Made by a program: the position numbers and the translations under genes
Assembly (NCBI RefSeq): GCF_000970045.1
Contig: NZ_CP009505.1
Location: 620,001-684,000, forward strand
Direction: 5' to 3'
DNA length: 64,000 nt
DNA from: Methanosarcina sp. MTP4
GTDB lineage: Archaea > Halobacteriota > Methanosarcinia > Methanosarcinales > Methanosarcinaceae
Shown: positions 27,368-36,728 of the stretch, one piece after another
Numbering within the stretch: position 1 is the stretch's first letter
Layout of the letters: every line of letters begins with the position of its first letter
Notes under the pieces: generated by a model
Databases searched by the model: none
What the model was told of the DNA's origin: nothing
Seen by the model: the letters and a program-made list of their open reading frames with translations, nothing else

Positions 27368-27766
27368 TTAGAAAAAGGAACCTCTAAACATAATTAATGT
27401 CAGAAGCATCATGAGGATTGCGAGGATTATTGCGGTCTTTGCACTTTCCCCGTCACTTCCGAATATTATGGGGATCGGGCCAAGCATTATAACTCCTGCA
27501 CCCTTAATTTTTGAAGATTTTTTTCTTTCAAAGTCGCTTCCCGAAGGGTTTCTTCCGGAATCTGTCCTTTTTTCAAAATCAGCCGCGTTTTTTAAATAAT
27601 CTTCTTTTTCTGAATTACTTTCTTTTTCATATGAGTAATATCTTTCCTGTTCTATACCCGAGCTTGCCCCGAAAGTCATGCCAGCTATAATAATCAGAAA
27701 TCCGATGAAGATAATAATAATTCCGAAGAGAACAAGTATATTTCCGCTCATCTTTGTGTTTTCCAC
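27368..27766 (-). CDS. DUF131/TIGR00304-family membrane protein, longer copy
   Basis: This 132-residue protein has a membrane helix at residues about 9-32 (ILVLFGIIIIFIGFLIIIAG), a charged loop of about 50 residues, the family motif GAGVIMLGPIPIIFGSD near residue 90, and a second helix at 108-128. DUF131 proteins are archaeal with unknown function. It overlaps the end of the second DUF131 gene by 19 bases, so the two are co-transcribed and probably interact. Confidence 0.8.
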   Translation of the reverse strand: MENTKMSGNILVLFGIIIIFIGFLIIIAGMTFGASSGIEQERYYSYEKESNSEKEDYLKNAADFEKRTDSGRNPSGSDFERKKSSKIKGAGVIMLGPIPIIFGSDGESAKTAIILAILMMLLTLIMFRGSFF

Positions 27767-28032
27767 AAGAAGAGGTATAGAATCATTATCACTAGGCCAA
27801 GTCCTAACATATTTGTTGTTATTTCTGGAGAGGTGCCAAAGGCGATCGGGATGGGTCCAAGCATGATCAATCCTCCCAGATGGCTGCTTCCTGGATGTTG
27901 TAGCATTGTCAGGATAACACCTAACATCACTATGATAAAACCAACAAATGTAACCGTTGCGCCTACTTTTAGAAAATCTTCCGAGGATCGCATGTGAAGA
28001 GATATTATGCTTTTATTATTAAATGTATCCAT
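27748..28032 (-). CDS. DUF131/TIGR00304-family membrane protein, shorter copy
   Basis: This 94-residue protein has two or three membrane segments and the family motif GGLIMLGPIPIAFGTSPE near residues 52-70. It lacks the long charged loop of its neighbour. It is first in the pair on the minus strand and overlaps the next gene by 19 bases. An internal Met at residue 14 is an alternative start. Confidence 0.8.
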   Translation of the reverse strand: MDTFNNKSIISLHMRSSEDFLKVGATVTFVGFIIVMLGVILTMLQHPGSSHLGGLIMLGPIPIAFGTSPEITTNMLGLGLVIMILYLFLWKTQR

Positions 28033-29055
28033 TCAATTTTTTGTACCTGTTCTCTTCATTTTTCTTTTTTTTATAGTGGTTATAAATTTATAAACCAAGT
28101 CTATTTAAACTAACTAGAAAACAAGATGACTATCTATTTATTTTATTACTGTGCGGATTTTTGCTTTTTCCGACAAAAGTTCTGATCCTTTTCCAGGGGG
28201 AAATTTTTATATATGGGTTTTGTCCGGTATATCTGAGATGCAAGGACATAAATAAGATGCTGCATAGTGCTTCCAGTACTGTAATGTTTCTACTACCTTA
28301 TACTGTACTCACTATAATCGCTATACTATACAGTACTGTAATGTACTGTCGCTGGATGTCTCGCTGTTTGGTCATTTCATTCATTCATTCCGGTTTTCCG
28401 GCAGGTTCTTTTCCCGAAACTCTTTAATCATCTATTCCAAAATATGATATACACGTTGTACCTCATGGTACATTGTGCTCTAAAAGAGAATACAAAAAAT
28501 CGATATATACTAATTAGATACCAGACCATTATTTAAGTAACGTGCAGAAGTGGGCTGCAGTCGCCGTAGGAATTTATATATATGGTTTTTATAATTAATA
28601 TGGTATATTTATTGGCGGTATGTTAATATATTCGGGGTCAGGATAAGAACATGTTTAATCCGGCGCCTTTTAACCTACAATCGTCCCACTAAGTCCGAGA
28701 GTTAATATGAAAACAGGTTTCTGGCCATTAATACGTATCGAGGTATGAAAAATATACGGGTATGATAATAATCATCTTTCCCGGATTTTCGTTAGCATTG
28801 CCTTTTGTACTCCTGCAGTACATGATTCGATTCCTTTATTCCGTAGGTCCGGATACCACTACAAATCAGGTTTATGTGTACGAACCTGGCTTATAAAATC
28901 GAATCAGAACTATACTTCATATCAAGTTCATATCAAGTTCATATGAAGGATCAGGGTCCCACTCCACATCAGGATTTTACTCATATCAAGATCACATGAT
29001 GACTCGGGATCGTACAACTAATTAAGGTCATATTCAGATAAAACAGGTGTTTTCA
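28033..29055. other. Intergenic between DUF131 pair and pan
   Basis: This 1-kb stretch holds two divergent promoter zones. Visible patterns are CAGTACTGTAATG twice (about 28273 and 28330, the second inside TACAGTACTGTA) and three CATATCAAG motifs in 28917-28995 ahead of pan. I see no RNA gene and no convincing ORF; an 88-residue frame at 28161-28427 has no recognisable product. Confidence 0.45.
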
Positions 29056-30297
29056 ATGTCAGAAGACAGTGACTTACAGTCTTCCCTGGAAGAGGTCAAA
29101 ACCAGGGTAGAAACCCAGCTTGAGTGTGGGGAGATTGAAGCTGATGATGTTAAATCTCTCCTGACCGAAATCGAAATTCTGAAGGTTCAGAACGAGAACA
29201 TGAAAGCCCGGCTCCTTGAGGCAAGCGTGTCTACGGGGCGGCACCTCCAGGAAATAAACAAGTTAAAAGCCCACCTGGAACAGCTTACCGAGCCTCCTCT
29301 CTTTATTGCTACCATTCTGGAAGTGAACGGGGATATTGTCCTGATCAGGCAGCATGGGAACAACCAGGAAGTCCTGACCCAGATCCCGGAGGAATACCGT
29401 GGGAAGATCGATCCCGGAATGAGGGTTGCCGTAAACGGAGCTTACTCGATCATCTCCATTGTCAGCAGGGCAGCCGATGTAAGGGCTCAGGTAATGGAGC
29501 TTATCAACTCTCCGGGTGTGGACTACAGCATGATCGGAGGGCTTGACGATGTGCTTCAGGAAGTCCGGGAAAGTGTAGAACTCCCGCTTACCGAGCCTGA
29601 GCTTTTCGAGGACCTGGGAATTGAGCCGCCTTCGGGAGTTCTCCTCCACGGTGCCCCTGGTACGGGAAAGACCCTTGTTGCAAAGGCTATTGCCTCCCAG
29701 GCTAAGGCCACTTTCATTCGGATGTCCGGTTCGGACCTGGTCCAGAAGTTTGTTGGGGAAGGCTCCCGGCTTGTCAAGGACATCTTCCAGCTTGCCCGGG
29801 ACAAGTCCCCAAGTATTCTCTTCATTGACGAAATCGATGCAGTGGGCAGCATGAGGACCTACGACGGGACCAGCGGTTCGGCAGAGGTAAACAGGACCAT
29901 GCTCCAGCTGCTTGCGGAAATGGATGGTTTTGACCCCAAGGGCAATGTAAAGGTGGTTGCCGCAACCAACAGGATCGACCTGCTCGACCCGGCTCTCCTC
30001 CGTCCCGGCCGATTCGACCGGTCTATTGAAATACCGATTCCGGACGAAAAAGGCAGGGTTGAGATCCTGAAGATCCACACCCGTAAGATGAACCTTGCTG
30101 ATGACGTGAACTTCGAGAAGCTCGCAAAAGTCACAACCGGAATGAGTGGGGCAGAACTCAGTGTAATTACCAAGGAAGCCGGAATCTTCGTGCTGCGCAG
30201 GCGCGGCAAACAGATTACCATGGCTGACTTCATGAAAGCTTACGACAAGGTCGTAAACGTTCAGGAAACCTCAATCCCTCAGGCCATGTTCGTGTGA
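29056..30297 (+). CDS. pan: Proteasome-activating nucleotidase (PAN)
   Basis: PAN is the hexameric AAA+ ATPase that unfolds substrates for the 20S proteasome. The 413-residue protein has an N-terminal coiled coil (about residues 35-75), an OB domain (80-150), the Walker A GAPGTGKT near 203, Walker B ILFIDEIDA near 255, and the second region of homology NRIDLLDPALLRPGRFDR near 305-322. The C-terminus is AMFV: the HbYX motif that opens the proteasome gate appears as M-F-V, with Phe for Tyr. The start ATG 29056 follows AGGTG by about 6 bases. Confidence 0.95.
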   Translation: MSEDSDLQSSLEEVKTRVETQLECGEIEADDVKSLLTEIEILKVQNENMKARLLEASVSTGRHLQEINKLKAHLEQLTEPPLFIATILEVNGDIVLIRQHGNNQEVLTQIPEEYRGKIDPGMRVAVNGAYSIISIVSRAADVRAQVMELINSPGVDYSMIGGLDDVLQEVRESVELPLTEPELFEDLGIEPPSGVLLHGAPGTGKTLVAKAIASQAKATFIRMSGSDLVQKFVGEGSRLVKDIFQLARDKSPSILFIDEIDAVGSMRTYDGTSGSAEVNRTMLQLLAEMDGFDPKGNVKVVAATNRIDLLDPALLRPGRFDRSIEIPIPDEKGRVEILKIHTRKMNLADDVNFEKLAKVTTGMSGAELSVITKEAGIFVLRRRGKQITMADFMKAYDKVVNVQETSIPQAMFV

Positions 30298-30364
30298 GGA
30301 TTTGATGGGTTGATTCGGCACAGAGTTCCGATATCTCCTATTCGAAAATAACTATTTTCGGCCG

Positions 30365-30412
30365 ACTGCTGGCATGAGCGAAATCCGCTCTCCGGCAGTT
30401 CCAATATTATTT
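30365..30412 (+). terminator. Hairpin and T-rich tail after pan
   Basis: An 8-bp stem 30365-30372 with 30392-30399, an inner stem GAGCG/CGCTC (30376-30380 with 30386-30390), then AATATTATTTTT. Confidence 0.7.
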
Positions 30413-30431
30413 TTAAACCTCAAACGAAAGC

Positions 30432-30440
30432 TTTATATTA
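30432..30440 (+). promoter_or_regulatory. TATA box for tRNA-Glu
   Basis: TTTATATTA lies about 60 bases before the tRNA 5' end in an AT-rich stretch, consistent with a short 5' leader on the precursor. Confidence 0.55.
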
Positions 30441-30493
30441 TATAAATCAGTTGAAAGTATGCTGTCTCAGTGGCAGTGTTTAATAATCAGCGT

Positions 30494-30568
30494 GCTCCGA
30501 TAGTGTAGCTCGGCCAATCATTCAGGACTCTCACTCCTGCGACTGGGGTTCAAATCCCCATCGGAGCA
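30494..30568 (+). tRNA. tRNA-Glu (CTC)
   Basis: Acceptor stem GCTCCGA (30494-30500) pairs with TCGGAGC (30561-30567), discriminator A. The anticodon stem CAGGA/TCCTG encloses loop CTCTCAC, so the anticodon is CTC (Glu). The T arm is GGGG-TTCAAAT-CCCC. No CCA is encoded. A T-rich tail follows. Confidence 0.93.
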
Positions 30569-30660
30569 CTTTTCTTTTTATAACTTTTTTCACAGCTTTT
30601 TAGCGCGTTTATTACTTTTTCCTATAGCTCTTTTAGCTTTTTCATAGCTTTCCCTGAAGC

Positions 30661-31032
30661 TTATGCTTTTGTTTTCATCATATAGATGCCTTCTATTTCG
30701 ATACCCGGCTTCTTATGGCTGTGCCACTCCCTATGCTTCGGGTCCCAGCGCATCCCGGCTTTTTTGAGAAGCTCTTTTACCGGGTAAGTACTCCCTCTTG
30801 CAACCCATTTATAAGCTACGTTTTCTCTGTTTTCTCCAGCCAGGGTCCAATTTTGTGGCTGCCCTGGTTTTTTGCTAAAATCATCCCCCACTTCTTCCAC
30901 CTTGTTTGATTTCGGAACTGCCGCGTAACTAACATATTGTTTTGTTATCGTGTCTACAGCTATTCCAAATAGATTTTCTTCTTCTCTGGTCCTTGCTATC
31001 ATCTCGTCCGGGTCAAATCCTCCGTCTGACAT
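30661..31032 (-). CDS. Hypothetical protein with DUF5710-like C-terminal motif
   Basis: This 123-residue protein is not assigned to a family with certainty. The start ATG 31032 follows GGGGGG by 6-7 bases. The C-terminal part, KELLKKAGMRWDPKHREWHS, resembles the short pattern in DUF5710-type and primase-associated modules where 'GxRWDxxxxxW' recurs. The N-terminal half is acidic. The flanks are tRNA-Glu and the ADP-ribosylglycohydrolase gene, which is divergent. No further function can be read. Confidence 0.6.
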   Translation of the reverse strand: MSDGGFDPDEMIARTREEENLFGIAVDTITKQYVSYAAVPKSNKVEEVGDDFSKKPGQPQNWTLAGENRENVAYKWVARGSTYPVKELLKKAGMRWDPKHREWHSHKKPGIEIEGIYMMKTKA

Positions 31033-31228
31033 TAGATTTCCCCCCATTTCCTGTGTCGGTTGTTCTGCATCTGCTATTCTGTACCTGTTATTCTGTGTCC
31101 GTCATTCCATAGCAATTCAGGACTCTTTTCCCTTTTTTTTGATTCGAAGATATATCTTGTTTATGTTTGCGGGGTGAAAGTATTATTTAATGAGGTACTA
31201 ATCTGGAAATAAATAAAAATTGATCTCT

Positions 31229-32194
31229 ATGGAATCCGAACTTTCCGATCTCGAAAAAAAACTCCGAGGCTACCTTTTCGGAAGTGCCTGTGGGGATGCC
31301 CTGGGGCGTCCTGTAGAACATCTCACCCTTGAGCGGATAAAGGCTAAGTACGGAGAAAAAGGGCTTCTTGAACTTCTTCCCGATTCTCCATGGACTGACG
31401 ATACGCAGCTTATGCTGGTCCTTGCAAGGGCTCTGGTCCTGGGGGCTGAACGTGAGCCTTCGGAATTGATGGGCCTTCTTGCAGGGGAATTTGTCAAATG
31501 GCTGGATGAACCTGATCTTGGAGCAGGGGCAACCTCAAAAGGGGCAGCGCTTCGCCTCAAAGAGGGGGTTCACTGGCAAGATTCGGGCATCGAGTCCAAA
31601 ACATGCGGAAGCCTCATGCGGGTGGGTATAGTCGGTTTTATCTACCGCAACGATCCTGATAAGCTGCTGGAGGTTGCTTCCCTTTCCGGAAAAATAACTC
31701 ATTCCCATCCCACTTCAGATGCCGCGTCTATCGCAGGAGCCTATGCGGTAAAGCTTGCCCTTGACGGCATGGAGCCCTTAGATATGTTCTGCCCTCTTCT
31801 CAAAGTTACGGGTGGAATCTCAGAAGAATTTACGAATGCCTTGAAAGTCGCATATGAACTGGCTTTCGGGGATATGAGTGATGAAGAAGCCCTTCGGGAA
31901 ATCGGCCAGGGTTGGTATGCGGAAGAAACCTTTGCTCTTGCATATTTCTGCATGCTGCGCTATCCGGATGATTATAAAAAAGCGCTCCAAATAGCCGTAA
32001 ACATTACAGGAGATTCCGATTCCGTAGGCTGCGTGGCCGGCGGGGTCCTGGGGGCAAGACTGGGGATCGGCTCTGTACCTCCTGCCTGGGTTGAAGCTCT
32101 GGAAGGAAAAGCGGAGCTTGAAGCAATGGTTGGACCTTTGCTTGAAAAATATTTCGAGGTATCGGACCACATCTCTGAAGTTCGCGGATCTTAA
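31229..32194 (+). CDS. ADP-ribosylglycohydrolase family protein
   Basis: This 321-residue protein belongs to the DraG/ARH family, which removes ADP-ribose from proteins or small molecules using two Mg2+ ions. Signatures: LFGSACGDALGRPVEH near residue 16, PWTDDTQLMLVLARAL near 55 (metal-binding TDDT), KITHSHPTSDAASIAGA near 155-171, and the C-terminal metal site NITGDSDSVGCVAGGVLGAR near 260-279. All expected acidic ligands are present, so it is probably active. The substrate is unknown. The DUF123 gene follows 14 bases downstream. Confidence 0.92.
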   Translation: MESELSDLEKKLRGYLFGSACGDALGRPVEHLTLERIKAKYGEKGLLELLPDSPWTDDTQLMLVLARALVLGAEREPSELMGLLAGEFVKWLDEPDLGAGATSKGAALRLKEGVHWQDSGIESKTCGSLMRVGIVGFIYRNDPDKLLEVASLSGKITHSHPTSDAASIAGAYAVKLALDGMEPLDMFCPLLKVTGGISEEFTNALKVAYELAFGDMSDEEALREIGQGWYAEETFALAYFCMLRYPDDYKKALQIAVNITGDSDSVGCVAGGVLGARLGIGSVPPAWVEALEGKAELEAMVGPLLEKYFEVSDHISEVRGS

Positions 32195-32208
32195 GGTATG
32201 GTTTTAAT

Positions 32209-32724
32209 ATGAAAGCCGATTCTTCGATAAATCCTGAAGCTTCGAGGGAACCGAATTCTTCGGATACTCATTTTGATGGCTCTAATTTTGACTTTTCCCA
32301 AAAAGGTGTTTACTGCCTCATATTTGAGAACCATGAGTACGCCCTGCAGGTGGGGAAAAAAGGGGAGTTTTCTTTCAAAAGAGGCTATCACATCTATGTG
32401 GGGTCAGCACTTGGTCCGGGCGGGCTTAAGCGAATGCAAAGACATATAAGGCTTTCCAGGGACAAAGACAAAAATCCAAAGTGGCACGTGGACTATCTAC
32501 ACTTTTGTTCTGCATTCCGCCTGGTTTCGGCGGTCTGTGCCGCTACGCCGGAGCGCCTTGAGTGCATGCTGGCGGGAGCCATCGGCGGGCCTTGCATCCC
32601 CGGCTTCGGGTGCACGGACTGTAAATGCAGGTCGCATCTTTTTTCCAGGGAAAAATATCCTTTATCGGATCTCTCGGGGGCGTTTGAAGGGCTGGGGCTT
32701 CGACCTTTCGTGCTTGAATTTTGA
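32209..32724 (+). CDS. DUF123 (GIY-YIG-like) protein
   Basis: This 171-residue protein has a variable N-terminus of about 35 residues followed by DUF123: GVYCLIFENHEYALQVGKKG, then FKRGYHIYVGSALGPGGLKR, WHVDYLHF, and the cysteine-containing FGCTDCKCRSHLF. DUF123 is related to the GIY-YIG nuclease fold and occurs in archaea alone or fused to endonuclease III, which hints at DNA repair. It lies 14 bases downstream of the ADP-ribosylglycohydrolase gene. Confidence 0.85.
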   Translation: MKADSSINPEASREPNSSDTHFDGSNFDFSQKGVYCLIFENHEYALQVGKKGEFSFKRGYHIYVGSALGPGGLKRMQRHIRLSRDKDKNPKWHVDYLHFCSAFRLVSAVCAATPERLECMLAGAIGGPCIPGFGCTDCKCRSHLFSREKYPLSDLSGAFEGLGLRPFVLEF

Positions 32725-32934
32725 ACGTTTCCTTCGGGATAGGACATTCGGTTTTTTCCTGGTCCCGGCCTGAACAGATCCGGTTTTTTAGATTTTATAT
32801 TTCCTATTTTTTTCCTATATTTTTTCCGATTTATCTCTCTTCAACAATATTTAACAGGAAAGCTTAAGGTTTCCAGATTTCTATAGAACATTAAAGGGAA
32901 GAACATAAATTGTTATTCGATCAGGAGATCTCTT

Positions 32935-34458
32935 ATGGAACAGTTCTCGTTTATTGCCTGCATGCCGGATAAGCCTGGAGCTTTGCACAGGGCTGCCGAG
33001 ATAATCACGAGGCACAGGGGAAATATTAACAGGATCCAGTACGATAGGAGGATCGATCAACAGACTGTTTTTTTTGAAGTTACGGCTTCTCCCGGGGCCT
33101 ATGGGAAAATCCGTGAGGAACTGGAAAAGATAGGCTACCTTCAGACTTCCTTGCATCCTGTTGCGTTCCTCAAGTTCCATGTTTATCTTCCTAACCGGCC
33201 CGGGGCTTTATTCGAGCTTCTCAACTACATCACCTCGGCAGGGTCCAATATCACCTTCCTGGACTTCGACGACCGCGGGAAGCACCCCGAAAGGCTGGTT
33301 GTGAGCCTGAACGTCGAGAACACGGAACTGGTAGATTCTCTCCTGAACCGGCTCAAGTCCGGGTACAGGCTCGAGATCCTGGAATACGACACCACAGGGG
33401 AAAAGCTCGACGACACGGTTTTTTATCTCCGTTTTGCCCAGAAACTGCGGGTTTTTTTGGGGGACGCTGAGGACGAGTTCCTTATGAGGTTCCTGCACGA
33501 CATTAACCATATTGCCCAGGAACTTTCAAACCTGGATAAGGACCCCCGGGAAGTTTTCGAAAATATACTTAAAGTGGGGGAGACTCTGAACCGGACTTCC
33601 GGATCCGGTTTTTATGCTGATGTACAGAGGTTCCGGATTAGGAGCGGTATCGAACTCTTTAGCTTCCAGCCCCCTTGCGGAGGCAATATTTATCTCTTTG
33701 ACACTCCGGAAGAGCGAGTGATGATTGATTCCGGGTATGGGATATATTTCCCTGATCTCGTGAACATGCTCCAGCACTATGGGTTCGGGGACCTGAACCG
33801 GATAAAAAGGATCTACATCACTCACGCGGACGCCGATCACTGCGGGGCTGCTGGCTACTTCTCAGCTCCCTCTTTTCTGAACCGGGATACTCTGAAAGTC
33901 GCAAGGGAAACAAGCAGGGCTTACGGTTCCACTCACCAGGAGTGTATCCTCGAAGAGGTTTATACAAAGATGATCAACCTCTTTTCTAGGTTTAATCTCC
34001 CCACTAACATCGAAATTTTCCCCGATCTCCCTTCCCGGGAAGCATATATTGAAAAAAGGGGTTCATTCCCGGTAATTGCTCGCTTCCGGATAGGGGGACT
34101 TGAGTTTGAAGCCCTTCAGGGACTTGGCGGGCACATGCACGGGGAAGTTCTCTACCTCTGTCCGGAAGAAGGGTTGCTCTTCCCCCAAGATACCCTGATA
34201 AACTTCAGGAGCCTGAGCCCGGAGCGGACCGAATACAACGTCCTGGCCGACTACCTTATGACCTCGGTAAACGTGGATAGTAACCTTGCCAGAGATGAAA
34301 GAAATGCCCTTTTCTCCCTCATCTCGGAACTTGATGCGGAACTTGCTCCGGAAGGTAAAAAGTGCATTGTCTGCTGCGGGCACGGTTCGGTTTCAGTGCT
34401 CGAGAATGGACGGCTGCTAGCATACGGGAGTTCCGAGCGATACGGGGCAGGGAAATGA
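32935..34458 (+). CDS. ACT-ACT-metallo-beta-lactamase fusion protein
   Basis: This 507-residue protein combines two ACT ligand-binding domains (residues about 4-72, with MPDKPGALHRAAEII, and 79-152, with LPNRPGALFELLNYI) with a helical linker (160-225) and a metallo-beta-lactamase domain (about 230-505). The metal motif is THADADHCG (His297, Asp299, Asp301, His302), an HxDxDH variant of HxHxDH; further ligands are GGHMHGE near 396-402, FPQDT near 416 and CCGHGS near 481. ACT domains usually sense amino acids, so this looks like an allosteric hydrolase or oxidoreductase. The substrate is unknown. Confidence 0.85.
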   Translation: MEQFSFIACMPDKPGALHRAAEIITRHRGNINRIQYDRRIDQQTVFFEVTASPGAYGKIREELEKIGYLQTSLHPVAFLKFHVYLPNRPGALFELLNYITSAGSNITFLDFDDRGKHPERLVVSLNVENTELVDSLLNRLKSGYRLEILEYDTTGEKLDDTVFYLRFAQKLRVFLGDAEDEFLMRFLHDINHIAQELSNLDKDPREVFENILKVGETLNRTSGSGFYADVQRFRIRSGIELFSFQPPCGGNIYLFDTPEERVMIDSGYGIYFPDLVNMLQHYGFGDLNRIKRIYITHADADHCGAAGYFSAPSFLNRDTLKVARETSRAYGSTHQECILEEVYTKMINLFSRFNLPTNIEIFPDLPSREAYIEKRGSFPVIARFRIGGLEFEALQGLGGHMHGEVLYLCPEEGLLFPQDTLINFRSLSPERTEYNVLADYLMTSVNVDSNLARDERNALFSLISELDAELAPEGKKCIVCCGHGSVSVLENGRLLAYGSSERYGAGK

Positions 34459-34544
34459 GGGTTAGTTGTCCTCTGTTCCTGACATAAATAAAATTAAATA
34501 TTTCTTTTGAGAATCTAATGTTTTAATGGAGGTTTTCCGGTCTT

Positions 34545-35063
34545 ATGTTTTCGGAATTTGATTACTACATCCTGCAGGTCCTTAATTCCTTTTCTTTCCT
34601 GGACCATTTCATGCTTTTTATAAGCCTCAGGTTCGATTACTTCCTCTTTTTGATCCTTGCAGCTCTTTTTTATTTCCGGGGGAGAAATGAAGCCCTTTTC
34701 TACCTTTCTTTACTTTTAGTCTCCTGGAACCTGGCCCTGGCACTTAAACCCATTTTTGCGGTCCCGAGGCCTGAGGATATCCGCTTTGTGACCTGCACAA
34801 CCGGTTATTCCATGCCCAGTGGGCATACTTTGATGGCTTTCGCCTCTGCGGTCTTTTTACACCCCAGAGCTGGAAAGTTGAAGCTGCCTGTTTGGATTTT
34901 TGCCGTACTTGTCAGCCTGAGCAGGATCTTTATCGGGGTCCACTACCCTTCGGACGTGCTTGTGGGGGCCCTGATTGGCTGCTTACTGGGGCTGCTCTGG
35001 CTCTATGTGGAAAAAAAGCTGGTAAATGCAGGAATTTTCGGAAAGATTCCCGGGTCCGAATGA
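34545..35063 (+). CDS. PAP2-family membrane phosphatase
   Basis: This 172-residue integral membrane protein has the three PAP2 phosphatase motifs: LKPIFAVPRP (KxxxxxxRP, near residues 66-75), MPSGHTLMAF (PSGH, near 89-98) and SRIFIGVHYPSDV (SRxxxxxHxxxD, near 125-137). Family members remove phosphate from isoprenoid or lipid phosphates, for example undecaprenyl or archaetidylglycerol phosphate. Several hydrophobic helices surround the motifs. It appears monocistronic. Confidence 0.9.
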   Translation: MFSEFDYYILQVLNSFSFLDHFMLFISLRFDYFLFLILAALFYFRGRNEALFYLSLLLVSWNLALALKPIFAVPRPEDIRFVTCTTGYSMPSGHTLMAFASAVFLHPRAGKLKLPVWIFAVLVSLSRIFIGVHYPSDVLVGALIGCLLGLLWLYVEKKLVNAGIFGKIPGSE

Positions 35064-35245
35064 GAGTCTGCTGGTGAGGCGTGGAAACTCGGAAGGCTAT
35101 ATGCCATTCAAAAACTCTTCATAGTTGGAGCACAAAATGGGTGAGGATATGCGCGGAGCGGCTGGATGTGGGTGCAAGATGAACGAAGGAGTGGTGAAAA
35201 ACGGGTGGTGCTGGAGCGCAAAACGGATGGGGGATTTAATGGGGA

Positions 35246-35328
35246 TGCGAGGGGTGCGATTCGAACGCACGAATTCCTACGAAAATGGGTCCTAAGCCCA
35301 TCGCCTTTGACCTCTGGGCAACCCTCGC
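35246..35328 (-). tRNA. tRNA-Leu (TAG)
   Basis: On the minus strand the acceptor GCGAGGG (35328-35322) pairs with CCCTCGC (35253-35247), discriminator A at 35246. The anticodon stem ATGGG/CCCAT region encloses loop CTTAGGA, so the anticodon is TAG (Leu). A long variable arm and a T loop TTCGAAT are present. Length 83 nt. Confidence 0.92.
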
Positions 35329-35404
35329 ATTTTGTTGATTCTATTCCGTCCGTAGTTAATATACGAAAAATAGAAACATAGCAGGATTCTAAAAAACGGA
35401 AAAA

Positions 35405-35476
35405 TGCGCCGACCGGGATTCGAACCCGGGTTTTGGGCTTGGAAGGCCCAAGTCATAGCCACTAGACCATCAACGC
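35405..35476 (-). tRNA. tRNA-Gly (TCC)
   Basis: On the minus strand the acceptor GCGTTGA (35476-35470) pairs with TCGGCGC (35412-35406) through two G-U pairs, discriminator A. The anticodon stem TGGGC/GCCCA encloses loop CTTCCAA, so the anticodon is TCC (Gly). The T arm is CCGGG-TTCGAAT-CCCGG. Length 72 nt. It lies 77 bases upstream of tRNA-Leu on the same strand. Confidence 0.93.
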
Positions 35477-35557
35477 AAACTGCAACACCTCTAGAGGTAT
35501 TTGTCAGATATAATGTTTTCGCTTGACATTTATTATTATTTCTGATCTTTTTCTTTT

Positions 35558-35674
35558 TTACCGGAGATCTTTAAAAGATACAGGGATTTCCCACCCCTGT
35601 TTGTGAAGTTTTTTCGTCTCACTTCCGATTCTCCTTAAAGTTGTGTGGATTTTCTTCCTGCGGGCAAAACCCAT
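35558..35674 (-). CDS. Possible 38-residue basic protein
   Basis: From ATG 35674 the frame reads MGFARRKKIHTTLRRIGSET, then KKLHKQGWEI and VSFKDLR. GGTGGAG lies 6-7 bases upstream, a strong ribosome binding site at the right distance. An in-frame extension to an ATG at 35767 has no such site. The composition is strongly basic. No family is recognised. It is upstream of the tRNA-Gly gene on the same strand. Confidence 0.4.
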   Translation of the reverse strand: MGFARRKKIHTTLRRIGSETKKLHKQGWEIPVSFKDLR

Positions 35675-36728
35675 GGTGGGTCTCCACCTTCGATCTATTT
35701 CGTTTTTTCTCCGTCTTTTCCTCTCTGTTAAATACTTGGTGTCCTGTTTCGGGAACGAAGAAACCATGCAGTATTTGTCGACACGGTATATGATGAAGCT
35801 GTCCTGTACTTCATGTTGGAGGTCTCCTTCTTGTATGGCCTGAATTTTCTGGAAGAAATGTTGGGTCGAATTGTCAGGATCGGGTTGTCAGCTGGTTTTT
35901 ACTGATCGAATCGCAGGGTCAAATTATCTGTTAGAGTTGTCAGTTGGGGTTGCCGTGACAGCAACGAGATATTAGAAGGCGCAAAATGTCAAATTATCAG
36001 TTAGAGTTGTCAGTTGAGGTTGCCCAATCTAATTTTCAGGTGGGGTTCTCATGTGGGTTGCCAGATACAATTGTTGGACTGAATTGTCAGGTAAAACTAC
36101 CAGTTATAATTTTCAGTCGAAATTGGGGGGCAGGAACCCTTAATCATAAATGGTGTAAAAGGAAACTGTTCCGGGGTAATCATGCCAACCGGGTGAAACT
36201 TTGTAACTATTATATTCTTCAATTTTATATATAGTTCTTATTATATTGTCAACCTTGTTTGCCTGAAAATGGATATTTTGACATACATATTATAGAGTAA
36301 ATCCTGCAGAATATATTCTTCACTATAGGCTATTTTTTATCTAGTTAATTGGGGATTCTTCGAGAAATTTCCTTCATTTTATTCCTTTACAATTTTAAAT
36401 ATTTATTGTTTTATATATTGCTGGATATATCTTTGGTAAACTTATATTGCGTTGAATATACTAATACTATTCAAATAATATTTGTATACAAAATCAATTT
36501 GTTCCTTTCTTTATTTATACTGTTTTGATTGGGGGGTATCATTTACATTTGCGGCTCGTTTTATTTGTTTTTCCGGGGGAACTTTATTTCTTGGGTAAAT
36601 AATATATATCCTTATATAGGGCTAGGCACACAAAGTTTTCAAAATAAGCCTTTCATTGTTTGTGTTGCCCTGCATCCGGGGCAGGAGTTCTGAATAAAAT
36701 ACGGTAACTTGCAAAAGATGTGATAGGA
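35675..36728. other. Long intergenic region with degenerate repeats
   Basis: Between about 35870 and 36120 a motif of the type AATTGTCAG / GTTGTCAGTTG recurs irregularly. Its clearest copies (CAAATTATCTGTTAGAGTTG near 35911 and CAAATTATCAGTTAGAGTTG near 35988) lie about 77 bases apart. From 36240 to 36650 the DNA is very AT-rich with several TATA-like stretches. I see no gene; an 82-residue frame over the repeats (35986-36234) is repeat-derived. Confidence 0.5.
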
